This document shows, in pieces, positions 7,999 to 16,935 of a DNA stretch of 64,000 nucleotides (its first letter is position 1; every line of letters starts with the position of its first letter). A program made the position numbers and the translations under genes. This DNA comes from Thermosporothrix hazakensis (GTDB taxonomy: Bacteria; Chloroflexota; Ktedonobacteria; Ktedonobacterales; Ktedonobacteraceae), in the NCBI RefSeq assembly GCF_003253565.1, contig NZ_QKUF01000001.1, forward strand, positions 763,867-827,866, written 5' to 3'. The notes beneath the pieces are model-generated. The model was not told the origin of the DNA. It ran no database searches and was given only the letters and a program-made list of their open reading frames with translations.

Positions 7999-10365
7999 TC
8001 AGGCTGACAATTTATTGATCCAGAGCCGTATTTCTTCTTCCAGCCGATGCCCACCATTCTCCACATAGCGCAAGCATGTTTTTCCTCGCTCTCGGGCCTC
8101 GTCGATTTTGCCACGCGCCTGAGCCACCCGCGCCAGTCCATACCAACCGCCAATATGGAGCCCTTGATCACTCTTCGGCATTTCTTGCAGTGCTTGCTGA
8201 AATGCCTGTTCTGCTTCTTCCAACTCGAACTTGTACAGATGGAGTTCTCCATATCCGAGTAAGGCAGCGGCGATCGCCCGGCGGTTCCCGATCTGGCGTG
8301 CCAGTTGCAAGCCCTCCCGAAAATAGGGCTCAGCCTCATCAAAATGGCTCTGTCTGATTTTGAGTTCACCTCTATTTATTGTAAGGAGACAGACCCATTC
8401 ACGCAGATCAATACTCTTTGCGATCGTCAAACCCTCTTCCAAAAACGTGTCAGCATCCTGGTAATTGCCCCCCTCATAGGAAAGTGTTCCGAGGTTGAGC
8501 AAAATCATACACAACAGTTCGCGATGTCGCAATTGCCGCGCCGTTTGCAAGCCCTCCCGAAAATAGGGCTCAGCCCGGGCGAAATCTCCGGTCTCTGCAT
8601 ACGTCACCCCGAGATTCATCAGGATATAGCATTCCATATCGCGATAGTCATATTGTCGTGCCAGTTCCAGCCCTTCTTGAAGGTACCCGATAGCGCGATC
8701 ATACTCACCCTTCGTGCAGGTCAGTGCGCCAAACGCTTTATAGATACGGACAAGGTATTTGTGATAGCCCCCTTCACGGGCAATCGCCAGCCCCTCTTGC
8801 AGAAATACCTCAGCCTCCTCATAGGAACCCATGCGCCACGCCAGGCTTCCCAAACTGCTCAGAAAGGCCGAAATGAACAGGCGATTGCTCTGGTCCCGGG
8901 CGAGCTGAACGCCCTGAAGATACAGGATATTTGCTCGCGAGAAATCTCCCTTACGCGAAGCGATCTCCCCGCGCCAGTAGATCGCCTCCATCACCTCCTG
9001 CTGACTCTGTATCTCCATTGCAGCCTGATGACTTCTGTCGGCAAGCTGCTCGGCCAGCACATATGACCCACGCATCAACAAGAAGGGAAGAAAGGCCATG
9101 CTCCCCTGAATAAACTCAGGGAACATGCCGAGCCGAAACGCAGCCTCAAGCGCGACCACGATTGTCGCACTTTCTCTCTCAAACGCGTCATACTCGTGCG
9201 CTTGCTCCTGCAAGAATGCAAGCACATAGCGGATCAGGCGCAGAGCAGGCCCCTGCTCAGGAGCAAGCGCCAGCTTCTTGAGCCGAGCACTCGCATAATC
9301 AGCTATCGTCTTATGCAGGGTAAAGCGATCAAAATTCCGGCATTCAAGCAGTCCGGCATCAACCAGCATATCCAGGGTATCACTATCACAGTCGGCCACC
9401 ATAAGTGCGGCCTCTTCTGAAAAGGTATCCGGCTTGGGCGGAAGCACAGATAAGGCGTAAAGCGCCATACGAGCTTGTTCGCATAACTGTTGATCGGTAA
9501 GCGCAATCACCGATTGTAACGAAAGTGTACTGGCAGGCAAGCGCAAAGGGTCTTGATCTTCTCCTCGAAGCTGAAGCCGCTGTTCTGTATCCCTCAGCAG
9601 CCGCAGGATTGTTTCCAGTTGCTTTTCTTGCGTTTCCCCTATCGCCTGTTGCTTGAGATAATTTCCAATCAGGTTCAAGGCCAGCGGTAGGCCACCTACG
9701 GCCTGAACCAGCGCCGAAAGATGCGGCCTTTCCTGTTCGACCAAATGGGGAGCCAGCATCTGTAAGAGCTGCATACCCTGTTCATCATTCAGCTCTTTCA
9801 ACAGCATCGGGCCGTCAACGGTGAAATGGCTGGCAATGGTCGGGAAGCGTGTGGTAATCAAATGAGAACAGAGTGGTCCACCCAGTTTGAAAGGCATGGC
9901 GTCTTCCACGCTCCATGCATCGTCGATGACAAGTAACATGCGTCGAGAACCCAGAATGTGATGAAGCGCCTGGGCCCATTCCTCATAGCTCTTTAATGGC
10001 TGTTCTTGTGGATAATCCAGGCCAAGCAGACGACCCCACCGACTGAGCGCCCCACTGATATTGGGAGAAGTGCCCAGCCCGACCCATAAGACGCCATCAC
10101 AGAAGTGTTCTCTCACCTCAGGATCATGAGCTAGAGCCGCGGCCAGAGAGGTCTTTCCAACACCTGGCAGCCCGTGCAACACCGTCAGGGATGCATTCCC
10201 GCCTTCCCAGACTCGCTGTTTGAGCGCTTCCAGATCATCTTCTCTTCCGACTAAGGGCAGGGACGATAGCGGAGGAATCGCAGGATCATAGACCGGTTGT
10301 GGCTCAAACCATTCACGGCTAAAAACTATTGCTGTCCGATACACATCAGTTTCTATTTTCGCCAT
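7999..10365 (-). CDS. NB-ARC (STAND) NTPase with TPR repeats
   Basis: A 788-residue signal-transduction NTPase of the STAND class. A short N-terminus is followed by an NB-ARC module: P-loop GLPGVGKTS (65-73), Walker B LLVIDDAW (144-151), the HLITTR sensor (168-173) and GGLPLALNLIG. After a winged-helix-like linker come about nine tetratricopeptide repeats (roughly 420-780) of the type YEEAEVFLQEGLAIARE, which would sense a ligand or partner. Unlike the paralogue at 14299-16935 it lacks an N-terminal helix-turn-helix, so its output domain is missing or supplied in trans. GAGGAG precedes the ATG by seven bases. In this phylum such proteins are usually annotated as transcriptional regulators; a defence role is also possible. 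Confidence 0.9.
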   Translation of the reverse strand: MAKIETDVYRTAIVFSREWFEPQPVYDPAIPPLSSLPLVGREDDLEALKQRVWEGGNASLTVLHGLPGVGKTSLAAALAHDPEVREHFCDGVLWVGLGTSPNISGALSRWGRLLGLDYPQEQPLKSYEEWAQALHHILGSRRMLLVIDDAWSVEDAMPFKLGGPLCSHLITTRFPTIASHFTVDGPMLLKELNDEQGMQLLQMLAPHLVEQERPHLSALVQAVGGLPLALNLIGNYLKQQAIGETQEKQLETILRLLRDTEQRLQLRGEDQDPLRLPASTLSLQSVIALTDQQLCEQARMALYALSVLPPKPDTFSEEAALMVADCDSDTLDMLVDAGLLECRNFDRFTLHKTIADYASARLKKLALAPEQGPALRLIRYVLAFLQEQAHEYDAFERESATIVVALEAAFRLGMFPEFIQGSMAFLPFLLMRGSYVLAEQLADRSHQAAMEIQSQQEVMEAIYWRGEIASRKGDFSRANILYLQGVQLARDQSNRLFISAFLSSLGSLAWRMGSYEEAEVFLQEGLAIAREGGYHKYLVRIYKAFGALTCTKGEYDRAIGYLQEGLELARQYDYRDMECYILMNLGVTYAETGDFARAEPYFREGLQTARQLRHRELLCMILLNLGTLSYEGGNYQDADTFLEEGLTIAKSIDLREWVCLLTINRGELKIRQSHFDEAEPYFREGLQLARQIGNRRAIAAALLGYGELHLYKFELEEAEQAFQQALQEMPKSDQGLHIGGWYGLARVAQARGKIDEARERGKTCLRYVENGGHRLEEEIRLWINKLSA

Positions 10366-10827
10366 GTGGAGAACTCCTCTGTAGCGGCCCGCTTCTCACA
10401 TATTGACGCACATATGAGAAGGTCGCCATCCTTGACTTTTTGCACTCGCATCCTCTGCGTTCTTCTTAATTGTACTTCTTTACGGCATCTCACCGACATG
10501 CGTTCATACAGCCTAGATTTTCATCTAGTAGAACCGGGGCAGACGAGAAACAGCCCTGCAACATGTCCAACCTATATAACATTCTGATAACCCGGGACAA
10601 AGGAGTACGAATGGTCCACAACAGAAGTAGACGCTACAGGCGCCCATTTCTTAAATAAACATCGCCACTCGTCCTTCTGTTTTCCTGCTGATCCGCTTTT
10701 CCCCTTTCAAATACCGGCTGACTCCTATCATACCATAAGCTGATGCATTGATGAACAACAAATACACACAGTTCTTTTTCTTGACAGTCCATAACTATTT
10801 ATTGTGAATGCTTCATTCTTAATGTAT
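10366..10827. other. Intergenic region between NB-ARC paralogues
   Basis: No convincing gene. A 15-codon basic frame at 10611-10658 (MVHNRSRRYRRPFLK) follows an AAAGGAG site and is recorded only as a possibility. An inverted repeat lies near the downstream NB-ARC start. A TTGACA at 10774-10779 points rightward, antisense to the broken NB-ARC gene, without a clear -10. Confidence 0.4.
10392..10421. promoter_or_regulatory. Inverted repeat upstream of NB-ARC gene
   Basis: CTTCTCACAT (10392-10401) and ATATGAGAAG (10412-10421) form an inverted repeat with one mismatch and a 10-bp centre. It lies 27 bp before the NB-ARC start codon, so it may be an operator or a 5' leader hairpin. Confidence 0.35.
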
Positions 10828-13138
10828 TCAACCATTTTCTAGCTTCTTGCGCATTTCTATGCCCGATCGATTCCAGCATAGATACGGCCAATCATCCCCA
10901 TCGCTGTGCCTCTCCCAGATGACCGCGCGCGCCATAACACGAGCAATTCCATAGTAGGCCAGCGCAAGTAATTCTTGAGCCCCATACGGCGCCAATGTAT
11001 ACATCCCGCGAAAAAGCGCTTCCGCTTCATCGAGCCGGCCCTGACGCAGTTGCATATTGCCATATTCGTAGAAACCAGTGGCAAGAACAAATACATAGCC
11101 GAGTTGTCGTGCGTGTTTGATAGCTTCTTGAAAAGAAACCTCTGCCTGTTCACGGTCTTCTTCAAGCATAGCCATCGTTGCCAGATCACTATAAACTCCA
11201 CAAATCCATTCGCGAAGTCCCAGTTGTTGAGCAAGCACCAATGCATCTTGAAAATATTTTCTGGCCGCTTTATAGTTCTCTAATGCAAGTTCGCATCCAC
11301 CAAGATTGAGCAAACAATTACATACTTGCTCCTTGTAGCCTATCTGCTCGGCCAATATCAACGCCTTTTGCAAATTTTCTCTCGCCTCCCCATGCCTTCC
11401 CTGCTCCCTCAGATTTACGCCTGGATTCGCTATTAAAAGGCACATTAACTCTCGATCATGAAGAAGTTCTGCAAGGGATAACCCCTCCTGTAAACAGGCT
11501 TCTGTCTGCTTATAGTTCCCTCTATAAATAGATAAAGTTCCTAAATTTTAAATATAAAACACAAATATCGCTTTTTATACTTACTTGCCATATAAAGTCC
11601 GTCCAGTAGATGTCGCTCTGCTTGCTCATATAGTCCTCGCTTTGACTCAATCCATCCTAGATCCGTTAGAGCGCTACAAATATATTCTTCATTATTCATC
11701 TGCTGAGCGAGTTCGAGAGCACCACGAAAGCATTCTTCGGCTTGAGCAAGATGTGCCAACTTTTGTAATACCTGTCCCTGATAAAAGAGGGCCCGAACAA
11801 CAAGTACCGGAGCCTTGTACTCCCAGCCAATCGCCTCAGCGCGTAAAGCAAGCTGTCTGGTAATTTCATAATGAGCAGTGCTCATTAAAAACGGTACATA
11901 CATCAAAAAGAGTTCCGCAAACTCTTTCCCTTTCCCCACACCGACTATTTGTTCCAGGCAGGCAAGAGTAGTGACGCACTCCTGTTGTAATAGCTCATAT
12001 TCTTTTTGATACATCTCACCAAACTCCATCAAATAAGCGAGCAAGCGGCAGTACGCCTTCTCAAGTCCACCAACCTCGTGCAAACGCTGCCAGGCATAAT
12101 CATGTACCGTTTGCTGGATGGTATAGCGTCCCTGAGAACTGAGTTCCAGCAATCCACTATCACGCACGAGATGAAACTGCTCAACAGTACAATTCATTAC
12201 TGCACATGCCATCTCCTCCGAGAATGTATTTGGCTTGGCAGGGATCGTCTCCAACGCATAAAAAGCTCGCTGCAACTGTTCTGGCAATTGGTGTTCAGAG
12301 ATTGCAATAACTGCCCGTAAAGAAAGCGGTAGATCAGCGTTCAAGCTGGGATGTTGTTTGGTCGGAGCTTGCGGCTCCTGAATACTCAACCGTTCATCCA
12401 AACGCTCAATACGTTCCAGAGCCGCAATAATCCGGCGGGTACGCCCACTATAGGCCTGCTTGCGCACATAATTTCCGAGTAATTCAAGCGCCAGCGGCAA
12501 GCCAGCGACCGCTTGAACGAGTTGTTGGGCCTTCTCAGTCATATCCAGCCCAGGAACAAGCATTTGCAACAATTGTACGCCCTCTTCCTGACTCAGTTCC
12601 TCAACTTTCACAGCCCCCCCTCACCGGCCAGTGTGGCAGCAACTTCTGAAGAACGCGTCGTAATTAGATACGCGCAGTAGGGGCCACCAATTTGTAAGTT
12701 TCGTGCATCCTCGATCCTCCAAGCATCATCAAGGACAATCAGAAAAGCTCTCTCCCCTATCGCCTCCTGCAACAGACGTCTCCACTCATCACTCTTTTGC
12801 TTTGCCTGAACAGTGGGAGAAACATCAAGCAATGTGCCCCACCTACTCAAAATAGTGGTCGGCTCAGGCGCTAAGCCTAACCCTGCCCACAAAACGCCAT
12901 CAAGAAAATCCGCTCTTACTTCGGGGTCATGCGCCAGCGCTGTTTTTCCCACGCCCGGCATCCTATACAGAGCGCCTGTCCCTCCACCATCATTCAATTC
13001 ATCGTTAGCGGTCCAGATCCACTGCTTGATTGCTTCCAGTACCTCGGCGCGCCCGACCAACGGAAATGGAGGTAACTGGGGGATTGCAGAATCATAGATC
13101 GGTTCTCGTTCTTTCTGCACCAGTTCTTTTTTTGTCAC
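10828..13138 (-). pseudogene. NB-ARC/TPR gene split by two frameshifts
   Basis: Three consecutive minus-strand frames (13138-12608, 12611-11541 and 11445-10828 extended upstream) together rebuild one NB-ARC/TPR protein like its two neighbours. The first ends inside NB-ARC just after YLITTRSSEVAATLAG. Adding one base to the seven-G run at 12614-12620 fuses it to VKVEELSQEEGVQLLQML, matching the paralogues. The second frame stops at 11541. Adding one A to the run at 11546-11549 restores NLGTLSIYRGNYKQTEACLQ and the remaining repeats. The first two frames overlap as GTGA, so coupled translation of two half-proteins is also possible. The P-loop is GMPGVGKT-like (RMPGVGKTALAHD) but lacks four residues found just after it in both paralogues. 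The first frame begins at GTG 13138. Decay, phase variation or sequencing error could all explain this. Confidence 0.85.
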
Positions 13139-14082
13139 CGGATCGACTTCCTTGCAAGCTCCATTGCTGCTTTTTCGAGCATTCTTCCTGATCCCTCTTT
13201 TCTGCCTGCGGCCTTTACGCGCCCATACTATTTATCATTACCTATAATAACACAGTTCTTCACCCCTAAAAGGCATAACTTCTGTCAAACTTTTTTCATT
13301 CGAGATAATTTAAAACACTCCTCTTTACCTTGTACTAATTATAGCCTGATACAAGTATGAATGCCCAAAAAGAAAATGTCTATCCGAAAAACCGCCGAAT
13401 TTTCACACGATTTTCACGGAAACTCATTGAAGGCAAAACGGGCTTTATATTATAATGCTGCTTGAAATAGCTTTTCGGCTTCTTGTTTTGATGGCAACAA
13501 TCCGCTTCCGGGTAGTACTTTTTTGTCGAGAAGACAAAATTTGTTGAAAAACATCGATACATCTTATACTATCTTCAATAGAAAGATAGTACATTAACAG
13601 GTATCGTCTGTGCTAGACCAGAAAAGCGGAGGGACAGTATCTACGCCACTGCATTTCCAGATGAGAAGTAGAACTGTGTTTGCCAGCAAATCCCGGCACT
13701 AGCAGGCAGTCCAGCATAATAATATATTGTCTGCTTTCTCTTTATACAGGGAGAACCTGGAGGGAGCCAGGGAAACAGACAATTCGCTTTTGCCGTTCAT
13801 ATGAAGCCGAGGGAATGGCTCCACTGAACAAATATAAAGCACCAGGTATTTTAGGGGAAAAGGAACAGAAAAGCTTGAAGTAGTAAACCTGGATATAGTA
13901 AGCTAGTACCTGTCCTGTAGATATACGCTGCGTGGGCAGCAAGGGATCGGACGAATTCAGATAAGTTGCCTTATAGTTAAGGCAAAGGCTCGATCCTAGT
14001 AACAAATAGAGGTTCCGGATACCACACTACTTTATCTAAAGGCTTTCTGTTCGCTCCCACTTGAAGAAAGGAAGACACGCAC
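13139..14082. other. Intergenic region upstream of small secreted peptide
   Basis: No gene was supported in this 940-bp AT-rich stretch. It holds two perfect 8-bp inverted repeats: ACTATCTT/AAGATAGT at 13568-13590, and TTGCCTTA/TAAGGCAA with a 4-nt loop at 13966-13985. The latter is about 100 bp before the peptide gene and could be an operator or leader hairpin. Confidence 0.4.
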
Positions 14083-14244
14083 ATGAACAAAAAGAAACTC
14101 ATGCTCTGGATTATACCGGCACTGGTTCTGTTGCTGGCGCTTACGCTTGTAGCTATTCAAGTCACAACCGGCGTTCATGCAGCAGGGGCTGGAACACCCA
14201 GTGATCCCGGTGTCATTCACCCATTTGCATTCTTCCCAGAATAA
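14083..14244 (+). CDS. Small secreted peptide precursor, unknown function
   Basis: A 53-residue frame with a classic signal peptide: basic MNKKK start, hydrophobic core IIPALVLLLALTLVAI, then a polar stretch and a likely signal-peptidase site after VHA. Cleavage would release a peptide of about 20 residues, beginning AGAGTP and ending HPFAFFPE. AAGGAAG lies eight bases before the ATG. A strong hairpin follows and separates it from the convergent HTH-NB-ARC gene. It could be a signalling or toxin-like peptide; the family is not recognised and the proposed link with the neighbouring regulator rests on position only. Confidence 0.6.
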   Translation: MNKKKLMLWIIPALVLLLALTLVAIQVTTGVHAAGAGTPSDPGVIHPFAFFPE

Positions 14245-14249
14245 TATCT

Positions 14250-14286
14250 AAAAAGCAGGGGCGCTTTTGTGAAGAAGCTCCCCTGC
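14250..14286 (-). terminator. Intrinsic terminator of HTH-NB-ARC gene
   Basis: GCAGGGGCGCTT (14255-14266) pairs with AAGCTCCCCTGC (14275-14286), with one mismatch. On the minus strand the stem is followed by a run of five T. It lies 13 bp past the stop of the NB-ARC gene and may also end the convergent peptide transcript. Confidence 0.8.
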
Positions 14287-14298
14287 GTCCCAAGCAAC

Positions 14299-16935
14299 CT
14301 ACAGTGAAGCTAACCAATCCCTCACCTCATGTGCATTACGGTGCCCCATGTTTTCCAGACTTACGGCACTTTCAGAACCAAGCGCTTTTGCTTTCTCTAT
14401 TTCTCCGCGTGACGCCGCTATCTTTGCAAGCCCATATTGAGCAAGGGCCAGAAGATCAGCAGCCCCTTTAGGGGTAATAGTCAATACATCCTGAAACACT
14501 TCTTTTGCTTTCTCTATTTCCTCAAGATCAAGCAACAACGTTCCATATTCACACAGAGCAAGAGCTATCATAAAAGGGTTTCCTATTTTTCTTGCCAATT
14601 TCAGGCTATTCTCAAAACTTCGTTTTGCCCTTTCAAATTTCCTCTGTCCTCGAAAGGCTATTCCCTGATTAATAAGTAATGCGCTTAAACGTTCCTTATG
14701 TTCGATCTGATAAGCTATCTCAAGACCTTCTTGGCAGCTATTCTCAGCTTGCTGATACTTTCCCAGTTCTATTTCAACCCCACTAAGATTTGTTAATAAC
14801 GAGCAAATTCGATCCTTCTGCCCAATTTTTCGGGCAAGTGCCAAACCTTCACGGAAATACTGGGCGGCTATAGAAAAATCCCCTCTCTGACCTGCATTCA
14901 CCCCTAAATTCGACAACATAAAACAGGTTAATTCTTGATCTCCGATCTGCTGAGCCAGCCTCAACCCTTCTTGCAGGTAGGCTTCACTTTTGGCATAATC
15001 TCCCAGGTAAATCGAGACCGATCCAAGCACCATCAAAATAGAACTGATACGTTTGAGATCTCCTATCTGGCGGGCAATGGTTAAGCCCTGTTGAAGATAG
15101 TCTTCCGCAAGGTCGTATTTCCCCATTTTGGTATTAACCCAACCGAGATCATTGAGAAATGCGCTGATAAGGCTCCGATCTTCGATCTGCCGGGCTACCT
15201 CTAATCCATCCTGGAAGGTCGTTTCTGCCTGCACAAAATCGCCCTGCTGCTGCAATACCTGTCCATAATAGAGCTGTAACAACGCTATATCCTGCTTTCG
15301 GCTCAGCGCCTGCGCAGCTTCGATCGCATGTTGCAGATGCAGACCAGCCAGCGCATAGGAACCATGCCGCATAAAACGAGGTATAAAGGCAAGGGCACAG
15401 CGTACCAGCGTTTCCCATACTTGCAGGTTATAGGCCATCTCCATCGCGGCAAGGATGTTGGTACTTTCCTGCTCCAGTTGTTGATAATCGTCCTTATTTG
15501 TTTCAACGAAATCAAGCACAAAGTCCAGCAGGCGCCCCCGCGCCGCCCTCTCAGCCGCGTTATCCAGTTCAAGCTGATAGGCTGCATAGTCACGAATAAC
15601 CTGATGGATCATATAGCGACTGGTCCCATTGCTTTCCAGAACACCGGAGTCACTTAACATGTCCAGCACTTCAACGTCACAGGCAGCCACCGCCAGCGCC
15701 ATATCTTCAGAGAACGTATTTGGTTTGGCAGGAATGACCGAGAGGTTATACAGAGCCGCACGAGCCTCTTCCGAGAGTAATTGATCTGTGACAGAAATAA
15801 CCGAAACAAGCGAGATATGCTGGTTGCTTTCCAGACTTGAATGGCCTTCCACCGGACCATGAGGCTCTTTAACCATTAAACGGGCCTCGGCATCGCTCAG
15901 GCGCTCAAGAGCAGCGGCAATTCGGCGGGCATGTCCGCTATAGGACTGTTTCCGCAAATAGTTTCCCATCAACGTCAGGGCCAGCGGCAGACCGCCAACA
16001 GCCTGCACAAGATCCAGCGCCTTCTGCGGCTCACGATCAACCACCATCGGGGCCAGAGAGCGTAGTAACGTCATACTCTCTTCTACCCCAAGTTCCTCAA
16101 TGCGAGTTGCGCCATCCATCGCGATAAACGTCGCAATATCAGAATGGCGTGTCGTCAACAGGTGAGCGCAATTCGGACCGCCAACTTTAAACGCCAGCGC
16201 CTCTTCAACGTTCCAGGCATCATCAATAACTAGCAACATCGCGCGACTTCCAATCGCATGATGAATTGCCTTTGCCCATGCCTCACCATCACTCAAACTT
16301 GCCATCTCAGAAGGGGCAATTCCTAAAAGCGTTCCCCACCGCCCGAGTAAGCCAAGCACATTGGGTTTCGGGCCAAGTGCAGCCCAGAGAATCCCATCAC
16401 GAAAATGGGCCCGTACCTCCGCATCGTGCGCAAGCGCAACGGAGAGCGCTGTTTTGCCAACACCGGGAAGCCCATTCAACGCGGTTAGCGCGACATTGCC
16501 CCCGGTAAACAAACGCTTCTTGATCAGGGCCATCTCTTTATCACGCCCAACTAGACGGATAGCGGGCTGAAGCGGAATCGCAGAATCATAGATTGGTACA
16601 CGCTCATGCGGCTTGCTCGCTTCTTCTCTTGCCGCCTGTTGCCGCTCTGCTGCTTGCTGTTCCGCCTTCTGTTCCTCAGGTGAAGGCACCAGATCCAGTT
16701 CTTGCGCCGTTTTCCCAAATAGCTGACACAGCTTTCGCCGAAAGTACGGATTGGGCTTGGTAATACCACGCTCCCAACGGCTCACATTCACATGGGTCGT
16801 TCCAATCTTTTCTGCGACTTCTTGCTGAGAGAGGGCAAGACTGACGCGAGCTTCAGTGAGCCGTACACGTGGTAATGGCTCATGCTCTGGATGATTGCGC
16901 TCCACTATTCTCAAGTCCTTCCTGACTGCATGCAT
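14299..16935 (-). CDS. XRE helix-turn-helix NB-ARC/TPR regulator
   Basis: The complete member of the local paralogue set, 878 residues. The N-terminus is an XRE-type DNA-binding domain (about 26-80) with SLALSQQEVAEKIGTTHVNV and SRWERGITKPNPYFRRKL. A Gln/Ala-rich linker (88-110) follows, then NB-ARC with P-loop GLPGVGKTA (155-163), LLVIDDAW, HLLTTRHSD and GGLPLALTLMG, and finally at least eight TPRs of the form YAKSEAYLQEGLRLAQQIGD. The architecture implies a nucleotide-switched transcription factor whose TPR array receives the signal. It reads away from the structured-RNA region and ends next to a convergent secreted-peptide gene. Its NB-ARC is closer to the broken gene than to the one at 7999, sharing PAKPNTFSE and YSG-type linkers. 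Confidence 0.92.
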   Translation of the reverse strand: MHAVRKDLRIVERNHPEHEPLPRVRLTEARVSLALSQQEVAEKIGTTHVNVSRWERGITKPNPYFRRKLCQLFGKTAQELDLVPSPEEQKAEQQAAERQQAAREEASKPHERVPIYDSAIPLQPAIRLVGRDKEMALIKKRLFTGGNVALTALNGLPGVGKTALSVALAHDAEVRAHFRDGILWAALGPKPNVLGLLGRWGTLLGIAPSEMASLSDGEAWAKAIHHAIGSRAMLLVIDDAWNVEEALAFKVGGPNCAHLLTTRHSDIATFIAMDGATRIEELGVEESMTLLRSLAPMVVDREPQKALDLVQAVGGLPLALTLMGNYLRKQSYSGHARRIAAALERLSDAEARLMVKEPHGPVEGHSSLESNQHISLVSVISVTDQLLSEEARAALYNLSVIPAKPNTFSEDMALAVAACDVEVLDMLSDSGVLESNGTSRYMIHQVIRDYAAYQLELDNAAERAARGRLLDFVLDFVETNKDDYQQLEQESTNILAAMEMAYNLQVWETLVRCALAFIPRFMRHGSYALAGLHLQHAIEAAQALSRKQDIALLQLYYGQVLQQQGDFVQAETTFQDGLEVARQIEDRSLISAFLNDLGWVNTKMGKYDLAEDYLQQGLTIARQIGDLKRISSILMVLGSVSIYLGDYAKSEAYLQEGLRLAQQIGDQELTCFMLSNLGVNAGQRGDFSIAAQYFREGLALARKIGQKDRICSLLTNLSGVEIELGKYQQAENSCQEGLEIAYQIEHKERLSALLINQGIAFRGQRKFERAKRSFENSLKLARKIGNPFMIALALCEYGTLLLDLEEIEKAKEVFQDVLTITPKGAADLLALAQYGLAKIAASRGEIEKAKALGSESAVSLENMGHRNAHEVRDWLASL

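Noticed and set aside
13380..13562. 60-codon minus-strand frame
   Set aside because: AT-rich intergenic DNA without ribosome-binding site or protein-like pattern.
13613..13620. CTAGACCA half-site resembling the dre motif
   Set aside because: It is not next to a promoter, has no second half and precedes no amino-sugar gene; expected by chance in 64 kb.
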